This document shows, piece by piece, positions 1 to 7,372 of a stretch of 33,125 nt of DNA; the stretch's first letter is position 1, and each line of letters begins with the position of its first letter. The notes under the pieces were generated by a model. The model worked only from the letters and a program-made list of their open reading frames with translations. It was not told the origin of the DNA and searched no databases. Source of the DNA: Lachnotalea sp. AF33-28 (lineage in GTDB: Bacteria > Bacillota > Clostridia > Lachnospirales > Lachnospiraceae); NCBI RefSeq assembly GCF_003477885.1, contig NZ_QUEE01000025.1, positions 1-33,125 on the forward strand. The letters are read 5' to 3'. The position numbers were made by a program, and so were the translations under genes.

Positions 1-38
1 ATTGACCGCCGATAAAAAATCAAAAAAATTTACACACT

Positions 39-284
39 TTACTTGACAAACCCAGAGCATGTGAAAAAATATCTTCCTCCATCCAAATAGCACTCCAGGC
101 GTTCCATGTTATCAGCAGAATATGATCCTTTTTGAGACGCGCTCTCGCTCCGTGAAGCGCGCAGATTGTCACCAAACGCCAGGTTGATGACCTGCGCGCA
201 CATCAGTGCAGCTTTATAAAGCTGTGTCCTATTTATATCAAACGCGTATCTTTGAAAGGGTTTGCTAATTTGATATGAAAACAT
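39..284 (-). CDS. small hypothetical protein, 81 aa, doubtful
   Basis: This open frame lies 55 bp downstream of the last ABC gene of the cassette and on the same strand. I do not recognise the product. It has no signal peptide and no membrane segment; the C-terminal part carries two cysteines 12 residues apart in a Gly/aromatic-rich stretch (CYLDGG...FTC). The nearest Shine-Dalgarno-like sequence (GGAGAG) is about 15 nt from the ATG, too far to be convincing. The DNA under it is unusually rich in short inverted repeats, so it may be non-coding or a remnant. It could be a distal gene of the operon, but its position is the only support. Confidence 0.25.
   Translation of the reverse strand: MFSYQISKPFQRYAFDINRTQLYKAALMCAQVINLAFGDNLRASRSESASQKGSYSADNMERLECYLDGGRYFFTCSGFVK
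138..276. repeat. cluster of short inverted repeats
   Basis: Four separate inverted repeats lie in 140 bp: CGCGCT/AGCGCG at 138-143 and 156-161; CAGGT/ACCTG at 180-184 and 190-194; a perfect 16-bp palindrome CAGCTTTATAAAGCTG at 209-224; and ATATCAAA/TTTGATAT at 235-242 and 269-276. None is followed by a convincing T-run, so this is not a simple terminator. Its role is unknown. The rest of 1-339 holds only an AT-rich stretch near 12-35. Confidence 0.4.
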
Positions 285-339
285 TGATATTTAATGGCTC
301 TCCGAGAAGTACCGGCATGTCTTAACTTTTACACTTTTC

Positions 340-2118
340 TTATCCCTCCACTGTCCATCTGGCCTGCGCCCGCCATATGCGCGAATATTCACCGTTCTTC
401 TGCAGCAGCTCCTCATGGCGGCCAATTTCCGCCACTCTCCCCTCCTTCATTACCACAATCTTGTCCGCCATGCGGCAGATGCCAACCCTATGGGAAATGA
501 TGACGGCCGTTTTATCCTTCATCATCTCCATAAAGCGGCTCAATATATCATATTCTATCAGCGGGTCCAAAGCGCTGGTAGGCTCATCCAATATGACGAT
601 ATCACTTAGGCGGAAAATACATCTGGCAATCGCTACCTTCTGCCACTGCCCGCCGGATAGTTCGCTGCCGCCAAATTCTCTGCCCAGCTTTCCGTCCAAC
701 CCTCCCACAATCCGCTTCACTTCATCCAGATCCGCCAGGCGGATAGCCCGGCTGACAGCCGCGTCGTCGCTCATCCGCTCCACATCGGAGATCCCTATAT
801 TTTCTCTTAACGTAAAATTGTAACGCACAAAGTTCTGTGAGACCATGGAGATATGGCGAAGCAGGCTGTTTCTGCGCATCCCCGCAATATCCGTTCCGTC
901 GTACAGCACCATACCGTCCTTCGGCTTCAAACAGCCGGTGAGCAGCTTGGTGAGCGTCGTTTTTCCGGAACCGTTTTCTCCCACAATCACGACATGCTCA
1001 CCTTTTTGCACCTGAAGGTCCACACCGGTCAACGCGTTCTCCTGCATGTTTGGATAGGCGTATGTGACTCCTTCCATATCAATGTCTCCCTTAAACTCAG
1101 GATACTCCCTGCCGCCGTCCTGTTCCTCGGGAAGCTCCAGGTATCGGTAATAATCCGACACACTTTTGCCGCAGTAAACAATATCTTCCATGGATCCGGT
1201 GAGATTCAGAGCAGCTCCCTGCAGCGTGGAAAACGCCGCTATGCAGCCGGCCAGCTGGGAGATACTGATCATTCCTTTCAACATCAGCCAAATACTCAAT
1301 GCAATATTTATTCCATAGAATAAGTTTCGGATACAGTGTGCCGCGTTGACACGGATAAAAATTTTATCCTGCAAGCACTTCTGTTCTCTAAGCATCTCAT
1401 CTCTGGAATCAACCCACCGCTCCTTCAAATAAGAGGTAAATCCCAGTGTTCTCATTTCTTTGACCGGTTCCTTCTTACAAAAAAGTCCCCATAGGTATTC
1501 GGCTGTTCTTTCCTTTCCGATCTGTTTATGATACAGTCTGTATTCCAGCTTACGGCTGCGGACTCCAACCAGAAGATTCGGCACTACACTTCCCAAGGCG
1601 ATCAGAACCAGCCAGGGAGAAAAAGTTCCCATTACGGCAATTGCCGAGATCATGATGATTCCCCGCTCCAAAATATCAAATCCTAAAGAAGCCATCGTCC
1701 ACAGCTGATTGCCTGTGCTGCATTTTTCCGCTATCTGATAGGCATCATAGGTACGACTGTCCTCAAATGCCTCCTGCGGAAGCTTCTTTGTCTTTAGAAA
1801 CAGCCTTTGTCCAAACAGCATATGGCTCTTTAACTCAATATGCGCGGTCATTAGTGCGCTGATGCACTGAAGCACGATCGGCACACTCATAACAAAACAC
1901 AACCCTCCTATCCCGCCCCAGAGACGGTCCCATCCCCGGCCGGTTTCCAGAGATTCCTGCGCCAGTTCAAACACCCGGGTCATAATCCATGGAGTGATGC
2001 TCTCAATTGTTATGCCAAGCAAACACAGAATAAGGTAAAGAAGCAGAAACACACGCATCATATGATACACATCCCGTGCGCACCGCCACCATACGGCGGG
2101 CAGACCTTTATTTTTCAT
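340..2118 (-). CDS. ABC exporter half-transporter (membrane plus ATPase domains), canonical signature
   Basis: A 592-residue fused exporter subunit. An N-terminal membrane domain (helices near residues 22-40, 68-90, 150-185 and 265-285) is followed by an ATPase domain with Walker A GENGSGKT at 380-387, signature LSGGQ at 487-491, Walker B ending in D511-E512 and switch His 543. The start is the ATG at 2118, which has GGAGGTG a few bases upstream; an in-frame extension upstream would overlap the preceding lipoprotein and lacks such a site. It closes a minus-strand operon with the two lipoproteins and the other half-transporter at 4217-6001. Because the other subunit has a degenerate signature, the two probably form an asymmetric heterodimer. 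The substrate (peptide, lipid or drug) cannot be read from the sequence. Confidence 0.93.
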   Translation of the reverse strand: MKNKGLPAVWWRCARDVYHMMRVFLLLYLILCLLGITIESITPWIMTRVFELAQESLETGRGWDRLWGGIGGLCFVMSVPIVLQCISALMTAHIELKSHMLFGQRLFLKTKKLPQEAFEDSRTYDAYQIAEKCSTGNQLWTMASLGFDILERGIIMISAIAVMGTFSPWLVLIALGSVVPNLLVGVRSRKLEYRLYHKQIGKERTAEYLWGLFCKKEPVKEMRTLGFTSYLKERWVDSRDEMLREQKCLQDKIFIRVNAAHCIRNLFYGINIALSIWLMLKGMISISQLAGCIAAFSTLQGAALNLTGSMEDIVYCGKSVSDYYRYLELPEEQDGGREYPEFKGDIDMEGVTYAYPNMQENALTGVDLQVQKGEHVVIVGENGSGKTTLTKLLTGCLKPKDGMVLYDGTDIAGMRRNSLLRHISMVSQNFVRYNFTLRENIGISDVERMSDDAAVSRAIRLADLDEVKRIVGGLDGKLGREFGGSELSGGQWQKVAIARCIFRLSDIVILDEPTSALDPLIEYDILSRFMEMMKDKTAVIISHRVGICRMADKIVVMKEGRVAEIGRHEELLQKNGEYSRIWRAQARWTVEG

Positions 2119-2164
2119 CGTAACACCTCCATCCCTTACGTTCGCTAACTGCAGGCTGACTAAA

Positions 2165-3157
2165 TTACTCAAATAAATTAGAAACAATTTCGTCGATCTC
2201 ATCTGCAGTAATTTTTCCTTTATATTGTTCCAGATGGTTGCGCCAGTCTTCATGAAGTTCTTCCAGTGTTTGTCCTGTAACTTCCTGATACACGCTATAT
2301 GGATCCATAGAACTATATATATTCAGGTAATTCTCCATACCATAATTATTTATCATATAGTGAGTAAAAGAACTCGCAAAATTGTAAGCTCTTGTACGCT
2401 TATCTATATTCTTAAATATAGCATTATTTATATCCCCTGTACTTTCAAAAATTTCTGTTACTGTTTCTTTGTCCTCTTCTGAAAATAACCAAAGTGCACA
2501 GAGCTTATCAGCATCAATACCATAGTTAGGCTGAGCCGGTTTGCCGGAAACTATATCCTGCATATAAGAAGGCAGTCCTTCACCCAGTGACTTGGATATG
2601 CCTAAAGGAAATAGCGTATGCGTAATCTCATGGGCTATCGGAGCCACTCCATGTTCAAAATATTCAATACTCAAGCAGATGTCTGCCATATACATACCGT
2701 CAGATGAAGGCAGCCTGTTAGTTGTCGATACAGTAGAATCCACAAACAAAAATGAAATATTAATATTTTTATATTCTGAATACTCCTCTGACTTCCCGGT
2801 CAGCCTGGCAATCTCATTGAAATATTCTGCGGCTTCCTGCAGAAACTCCGTTGCATTTTGATAGCCGCTTTTGCTCTTATCCAGTTTATCCCATTCATCA
2901 CAATAAACGGACATCACCAAATTTTTGCTCCTATACTCGTATCTTAATCCGTCCTCTGATACCTGATCCATACTTGCCACAGCAGTTTCTATAAAGATAT
3001 TTGCCGCCACGGATGTTGTCTGCGTAACGGACTCCTCTGCAGATGTAGGCAGCCTGCCCGTCGTTATACCTGCGCTATCCTTGCCTGCACATCCGTCAAG
3101 CATCAGTATACCTGCCAAAATTACGCAAATGAAACTCTTCCATCTGAATTCACTCAT
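2165..3157 (-). CDS. lipoprotein with peptidase-MA-like zinc protease signature (paralogue 2)
   Basis: A 330-residue predicted lipoprotein: basic N-terminus, hydrophobic stretch, then LDGC with the lipid-attached Cys at 23. A Ser/Thr/Ala-rich linker (about 25-65) leads to the body. HEITH at residues 176-180 and a Glu at 193 (GEGLPSYMQD) match the HExxH...E zinc layout of gluzincins, and the C-terminal Phe-Thr-His-Tyr ... EELHEDW stretch resembles the peptidase-MA-like fold. It should act outside the cell on the membrane. It is a tandem copy of 3234-4220: the 33 residues starting at D64 are identical in the two proteins. The ATG at 3157 is chosen by alignment with the paralogue; the equivalent of the paralogue's GAGGAGG site is eroded here, leaving only a distant AAGGGGA, so translation may be weaker. 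The true substrate is unknown. Confidence 0.82.
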   Translation of the reverse strand: MSEFRWKSFICVILAGILMLDGCAGKDSAGITTGRLPTSAEESVTQTTSVAANIFIETAVASMDQVSEDGLRYEYRSKNLVMSVYCDEWDKLDKSKSGYQNATEFLQEAAEYFNEIARLTGKSEEYSEYKNINISFLFVDSTVSTTNRLPSSDGMYMADICLSIEYFEHGVAPIAHEITHTLFPLGISKSLGEGLPSYMQDIVSGKPAQPNYGIDADKLCALWLFSEEDKETVTEIFESTGDINNAIFKNIDKRTRAYNFASSFTHYMINNYGMENYLNIYSSMDPYSVYQEVTGQTLEELHEDWRNHLEQYKGKITADEIDEIVSNLFE

Positions 3158-3233
3158 ACCCGTGTCTCTGTCCCCTTTTGTCACTAACTGCACGTTTATA
3201 ACCTGTGCTGCTTATTCAAGTACGCTTCCACTG

Positions 3234-4220
3234 TTATTGAAATAATTTAGAGATAGCCTCGTCAATCTCTTCTGCGGACATTGCTCCTTCATACTCCATT
3301 AAATGTAATTTCCAGTCTTCATGAAGTTCTTCCAGCGTTTTCCCGGTCACTTCCCGGTAGATTTCAGATGGATTGACGGCAGAATACAGTGCCATGTAAC
3401 TGTCCATTCCATATTTTTCTATTATATAATGTGCAAAGGAACCGGCAAAATTATATGCAGCGTTACGGTAAAGCGGGTCATCAAATGAAGATCTCACTTC
3501 TCCTGTCAGCTTAAATACTTCACTTATTTTTTCATCCGCATCAGGGGCAAATAACAGGGTCGCGCAAAGGATATCAACATTCAAACCATAGTTGTGCGGG
3601 GCCGGTTTTCCTGCAACAACATCCTGCATATAGGAGGGCAATCCTTCTTTCAATGATCGGGAAGGGCCTGACGGACATATAGCATGAGTAAGTTCGTGAG
3701 CGACGGGAGCTGCACCATATTTAAAATATCCTGTATTAAGATGAATCTCTGCCTCAAATTCATCTCCTGCCGCAGACAGTACCGCTGTAAAGGAAACAGA
3801 ATCTACAAACAAAAACGTTATGTTTACATTTTTATATTCTGAATATTCCTCCGTCTTTCCTGTCAGTCCCACAATATCATTGAAATATTCTGAGGTTTCC
3901 TGCAGGAACTCTGTTGCATTTTGATAGCCGTTTTTGCTCTTATCCAGTTTATCCCATTCATCGCAGTAGACGGACATCACCAGATTTTTACTCCGGTACT
4001 CATATCTTAATCCGTCCTCTGAAACCTGATCCGTATCTGCCGCTGCAGTCTCTGCAAAGGATTCTTCCGCTGCATTTGCTGTCTGTGCAGTGAATTCCTC
4101 CGCCGTTACAGACGGGCCGCCCGCAATTGTATCTGTGCTGTCCTTGCCCACACACCCGCCAAACGTCAGCATACCTGCTAAAATAACCAGCAGCAATCTC
4201 TTCCATCTGCATTCTATCAT
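3234..4220 (-). CDS. lipoprotein with peptidase-MA-like zinc protease signature (paralogue 1)
   Basis: A 328-residue predicted lipoprotein. A hydrophobic leader ends in FGGC with the probable lipidated Cys at 23 (Phe at -3 is unusual). A low-complexity Ala/Glu/Thr linker follows to about residue 66. HELTH is at 175-179 and a Glu at 192 in KEGLPSYMQD, the arrangement of zinc ligands and catalytic Glu in gluzincin peptidases. The C-terminal half (YNFAGSFAHYIIEKYG, then EELHEDW) fits the peptidase-MA-like family. The ATG overlaps the stop of the upstream ABC gene by 4 bp (4217-4220) and has a strong GAGGAGG site, so the two are translationally coupled. Likely job: cutting an exported or extracellular peptide or surface protein at the membrane. 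The protease role is inferred from motifs; the target is not known. Confidence 0.83.
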   Translation of the reverse strand: MIECRWKRLLLVILAGMLTFGGCVGKDSTDTIAGGPSVTAEEFTAQTANAAEESFAETAAADTDQVSEDGLRYEYRSKNLVMSVYCDEWDKLDKSKNGYQNATEFLQETSEYFNDIVGLTGKTEEYSEYKNVNITFLFVDSVSFTAVLSAAGDEFEAEIHLNTGYFKYGAAPVAHELTHAICPSGPSRSLKEGLPSYMQDVVAGKPAPHNYGLNVDILCATLLFAPDADEKISEVFKLTGEVRSSFDDPLYRNAAYNFAGSFAHYIIEKYGMDSYMALYSAVNPSEIYREVTGKTLEELHEDWKLHLMEYEGAMSAEEIDEAISKLFQ

Positions 4221-6001
4221 GCCCGTACCTCCTCTCTGTACCAGGAGGCCTGCGCCGAATACATTCTGGCATACAGCCCATTTTTCTCCATCAGCTGCTC
4301 ATGACTTCCGCTCTCCGCAATCGTTCCTCCGTCTATCACCAGGATTCTGTCCGCCATACGCGCTGACGCCATGCGGTGGGAAATCATGATAGTCCCTCTG
4401 TCCCGAAACAGTTTCGAGAAATTCTCATACATCCTGCTCTCCGCGATCGGATCGAGAGACGCTGTCGGCTCATCGAGTATGACATATCTGGAATCCGACA
4501 CAAAGGCTCTGGCGGTGGCGACCCTCTGCCACTGTCCTTTTGAAAAATCAATGCCGCTTTCGGTCAGCTTGCCAAGCTCCATATCCAGCCCCTCCGGACT
4601 TTTTTCCAACAGCTCTTCAGCTCCCGCCTGTATCAGCGCCTCCTTCAGGCGTAAATCGTCATTCAGACAGGACAGATTACCCAACCCTATATTTTCCCTT
4701 AAAGTCATCTGATAGCTCTGAAAATCCTGAAATACCACAGTGATCATCTCCCGGCGCATCTGATCGGAAAAGGTGCTGATATCCCTGCCGCCAATCAGTA
4801 TACGTCCCTGCTCCAGCGGATAAAGTCCGCAGAGAAGCTTGATCATCGTTGTCTTGCCTGAGCCGTTTTCTCCGACAAAAGCCACATGTTCTCCATCGCG
4901 GATCGTAAAGCTTACATCCTTTAAAACCGTTCTGCTACTGCCCGGATAGGAGAAACTCACATGGTCAAACCTGATGTCATAATTCGAGAGTTTTTGGCAG
5001 AACCCTTCAGCATTGCGAAGCGGCATATGCATCAGATCAATCAGGTAGCTAATTTCCATAGAGCGCTGTAAAAGATTAGATATTAACCACGCGCTGGTGC
5101 TCAGTTTACCTAAAACGCTGGTCAGTCCACTGATCACAGAAACCATCTGGCCAAGGGAAATATTTCCTTCAGCCAGCTGTGCTGTTGTCATCACTGCCCC
5201 AAAAATAAAATACAGGATCCCAAGCAGCTGGCCGCCACCGTATACAGCGCCCAGGCGGAGATGTTCTTTTCTCATGGCATCATATGTGATTTGATTGTAA
5301 TGTTTCCATTTGTCCCCCACGTAGTCCACACTGCCGAACATCTTCATCTCATATACCGCGTGTTTATCGGAGAATAGACTGCGGATATCGTTCTCCCTGC
5401 GTCTCTGAGACGTCGCATTTTTCCAAAGTTCATTTTTCATATAAGTTGCGTAATAATTCATCAGCGTCATAGGAACCGTAATTAACACAATTCCCATTCC
5501 CATCCAGAAAGATACGGAGAAAAACATGAAAAATACAGATACAAGCACAATGATTGTGCCCAAAACAATATAAATCCTGTGAAAGCAGGTCTGTACCAGA
5601 ACATGGGGTTCCCTCGATATGCGCTCAAACAGATCCTGCGCGCCGGAATCCTCAAAGCAGGAATATTCCAGCATGCTTAGGCGGTCCATAATCACAGGAG
5701 CCATTTTCATGTGAAGCTTTCTCCGAATCTTTATAGTAAAAAGCCAGGCATCCAGCCGCTGCAGTGTGATCCAAAGTATCAGCACAAGTACAAGCAGGGT
5801 GCCAGACCATATTACATTGCCCAAGGTATCCTGCCTCTTTCCCAGGGATACCGCGCTGTCCACCAGCTGCTGTGTCAGATAAATCTTCATCGCCGGAAAC
5901 AGGGCGACCAGCACCCCATCAAACAGCACTAACGCCCCTTCCCATGGGGCATAACTAAAAATCTGTTTTATCACCCACAACCAATTGCGCACTACCTTCA
6001 T
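4217..6001 (-). CDS. ABC exporter half-transporter with degenerate signature motif
   Basis: A 594-residue fused exporter subunit. Membrane helices are seen near residues 24-44, 66-86, 143-180 and 255-275. The ATPase domain has Walker A GENGSGKT at 377-384, Walker B ending D510-E511 and switch His 542, but the signature reads FSKGQ at 486-490 instead of LSGGQ. Such asymmetry is common in heterodimeric exporters, where one composite site is weak. The start at 6001 has GGAGGT at 6007-6012. It is the first gene of a four-gene operon (this gene, two metallopeptidase lipoproteins, second half-transporter) and overlaps the next gene by 4 bp. About 150 bp upstream lie paired LytTR-type boxes, suggesting induction by the adjacent two-component system. 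Confidence 0.93.
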   Translation of the reverse strand: MKVVRNWLWVIKQIFSYAPWEGALVLFDGVLVALFPAMKIYLTQQLVDSAVSLGKRQDTLGNVIWSGTLLVLVLILWITLQRLDAWLFTIKIRRKLHMKMAPVIMDRLSMLEYSCFEDSGAQDLFERISREPHVLVQTCFHRIYIVLGTIIVLVSVFFMFFSVSFWMGMGIVLITVPMTLMNYYATYMKNELWKNATSQRRRENDIRSLFSDKHAVYEMKMFGSVDYVGDKWKHYNQITYDAMRKEHLRLGAVYGGGQLLGILYFIFGAVMTTAQLAEGNISLGQMVSVISGLTSVLGKLSTSAWLISNLLQRSMEISYLIDLMHMPLRNAEGFCQKLSNYDIRFDHVSFSYPGSSRTVLKDVSFTIRDGEHVAFVGENGSGKTTMIKLLCGLYPLEQGRILIGGRDISTFSDQMRREMITVVFQDFQSYQMTLRENIGLGNLSCLNDDLRLKEALIQAGAEELLEKSPEGLDMELGKLTESGIDFSKGQWQRVATARAFVSDSRYVILDEPTASLDPIAESRMYENFSKLFRDRGTIMISHRMASARMADRILVIDGGTIAESGSHEQLMEKNGLYARMYSAQASWYREEVRA

Positions 6002-6056
6002 AGCTTACCTCCGTCCATACCTCTTACCGGGCTGTTATCCCAAGCGGAGCGTTTTT

Positions 6057-6085
6057 ATTCAATCGGCTGTATTTTCCGATTGAAT
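6057..6085 (-). promoter_or_regulatory. stem-loop in the leader of the ABC/peptidase operon
   Basis: Perfect 10-bp inverted repeat ATTCAATCGG / CCGATTGAAT (6057-6066 and 6076-6085) with a 9-nt loop. Flanking T- and A-runs (6052-6056, 6086-6090) extend the stem with one G-U pair. The U-tract is on the 5' side of the stem for both strands, so it is not a standard terminator. It lies in the predicted untranslated leader of the operon and could be an operator or an mRNA structure. Confidence 0.5.
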
Positions 6086-6116
6086 AGAAAAGGCGCGGAA
6101 ATCATCCCGCACCATA

Positions 6117-6180
6117 ATCCTAGCATACAATGACGCACCACAAACATTTATGTAACAAAATGCAGAATTCATGTAACAAA
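6117..6180 (-). promoter_or_regulatory. LytTR-type paired boxes and promoter of the ABC/peptidase operon
   Basis: On the minus strand TTTGTTACAT occurs twice, at 6171-6180 and 6150-6159, exactly 21 bp apart (two helical turns), the layout known for AgrA/VirR-type LytTR regulators. Five bp beyond the proximal box is a poor -35 (TTTGTG, 6139-6144), 16 bp, then an extended -10 TGcTAGGAT (hexamer 6117-6122). A weak -35 with activator boxes just upstream fits a promoter that needs an activator. The LytTR protein encoded at 7373-8065 is the natural candidate. Confidence 0.62.
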
Positions 6181-6193
6181 CCGGCGCATCCTT

Positions 6194-7321
6194 CTATTTA
6201 CAGTGAAGATGGATCACCACGGAAAACACATTTCCGTTATTGTCCGTCAAAAGTGTTCCGCCATACCGGTGTACAGTCCTTTCCACACTGCGAAGTCCGA
6301 TGCCATGATACTGCCTGTTCAGCTTGTCGGTTTCCATGTGTCCGTTTCTGTCTGCAGGAGAAACCGCGATCGCATTGGATACCGCAAAATAATACCCGCC
6401 CTCCTGATTCATGAACTTCATGCGGATAAACCGCTCCTCCCCATCGGTGATCTTGCCGCAGGCCTCCATTGCATTGTCTATGATATTGCCGAAGATAGCA
6501 CAGATATCGGTGGGGGACATGGAAAATCCGTCCAGCGGACACAAATCCAGAATGACCTGGATCTGTCTTTTGCCGGCCTGGAACAGTTTATCTCCCAGCA
6601 GGGCATCCATAATCGGATTGCCAGTGCGCACCGGCAGTATGGTGCTCTCAATGGAATCTCCCAGTTCCGACATATACGCTGAAAGCCTCCCATAATCCTT
6701 TTCCCCGATCAGCCGATTCATCACATTCATATGGTTGCGCATATCGTGCCAGAGCTGCCTGCTCCGCTCATAATGATCCTCTATACTCTGATAGTATCTG
6801 GCGGCATCTGACTGCTGCCGTTCGTTCTCCTGCTCTGTCTGCATTGCCTGCTGTCTCGACTTGAGGCCGTGAAATGTGATTTCCGAAAACAGCTCCTGCA
6901 GCCCGATCACCGCAGTGAGCACAAACCTCTGCTGTGCCCACCCCACACAATATTCCTGCTCCGTATGATGGATCAGAAACACAACAATCAGAGAACACAC
7001 GCCTGTAATGAGCGGAAAACTCCACTCCGCCCGGTTCAGCTGCCATTCCTTTTTATACTGATTCATGCGAATGAACAGGTAATAAATCAGAAGCGTGAGC
7101 AGCAGTCCCACAGTAATAAAAAAAGCGAGCCATCTCATAGAATCGCGGAACGCTCCCATGCTGAAAAACAGATCCTGCACCATATATCTTATTATTACGC
7201 ATGACGCTAAAAACTGCACTGCTGTCACCAGCTTAAGCCAGCAATCTTCTGTTCTGCGGCCAGCATAGCAAAATACTGCCGCTGTAAAGCAGATCACCAC
7301 ACACGCTGTTATCCAGTTCAT
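6194..7321 (-). CDS. AgrC-like GHKL sensor histidine kinase
   Basis: A 375-residue membrane kinase. The N-terminal 145 residues contain about four or five hydrophobic helices (near 3-20, 31-48, 64-84, 102-118, 132-147) with no extracellular domain of note. A coiled segment leads to the phosphoacceptor motif WHDMRNH (His 192). The ATPase part has NIIDNAMEA (N283) and HGIGLRSV (340-347), as in the GHKL kinases of the AgrC type. The ATG at 7321 is preferred over an upstream in-frame TTG because GGAAGG and a purine-rich stretch precede it. It follows its response regulator by 51 bp on the same transcript. Such kinases usually sense peptides; no agrB or agrD is present here, so the signal is unknown. 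Confidence 0.9.
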   Translation of the reverse strand: MNWITACVVICFTAAVFCYAGRRTEDCWLKLVTAVQFLASCVIIRYMVQDLFFSMGAFRDSMRWLAFFITVGLLLTLLIYYLFIRMNQYKKEWQLNRAEWSFPLITGVCSLIVVFLIHHTEQEYCVGWAQQRFVLTAVIGLQELFSEITFHGLKSRQQAMQTEQENERQQSDAARYYQSIEDHYERSRQLWHDMRNHMNVMNRLIGEKDYGRLSAYMSELGDSIESTILPVRTGNPIMDALLGDKLFQAGKRQIQVILDLCPLDGFSMSPTDICAIFGNIIDNAMEACGKITDGEERFIRMKFMNQEGGYYFAVSNAIAVSPADRNGHMETDKLNRQYHGIGLRSVERTVHRYGGTLLTDNNGNVFSVVIHLHCK

Positions 7322-7372
7322 CTTCTCTTCGTTCCTTCCGTACAATCCGGCTTTGCAGGCCGCAGGTCAAAT

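Noticed and set aside
2119..2253. 45-residue N-terminal extension of the ABC gene at 340
   Set aside because: It would overlap the upstream lipoprotein gene, while the ATG at 2118 has an ideal GGAGGTG site.
6059..6172. 37-codon minus-strand frame between the kinase gene and the first ABC gene, considered as a precursor peptide
   Set aside because: It has no ribosome binding site, its start lies within the LytTR boxes upstream of the predicted transcript start, and it has no leader/core pattern.
6150..6180. Direct repeats considered as the start of a CRISPR array or as attachment sites
   Set aside because: Only two 10-bp copies exist, with spacing exactly of a LytTR site; no cas, integrase or recombinase gene is present.
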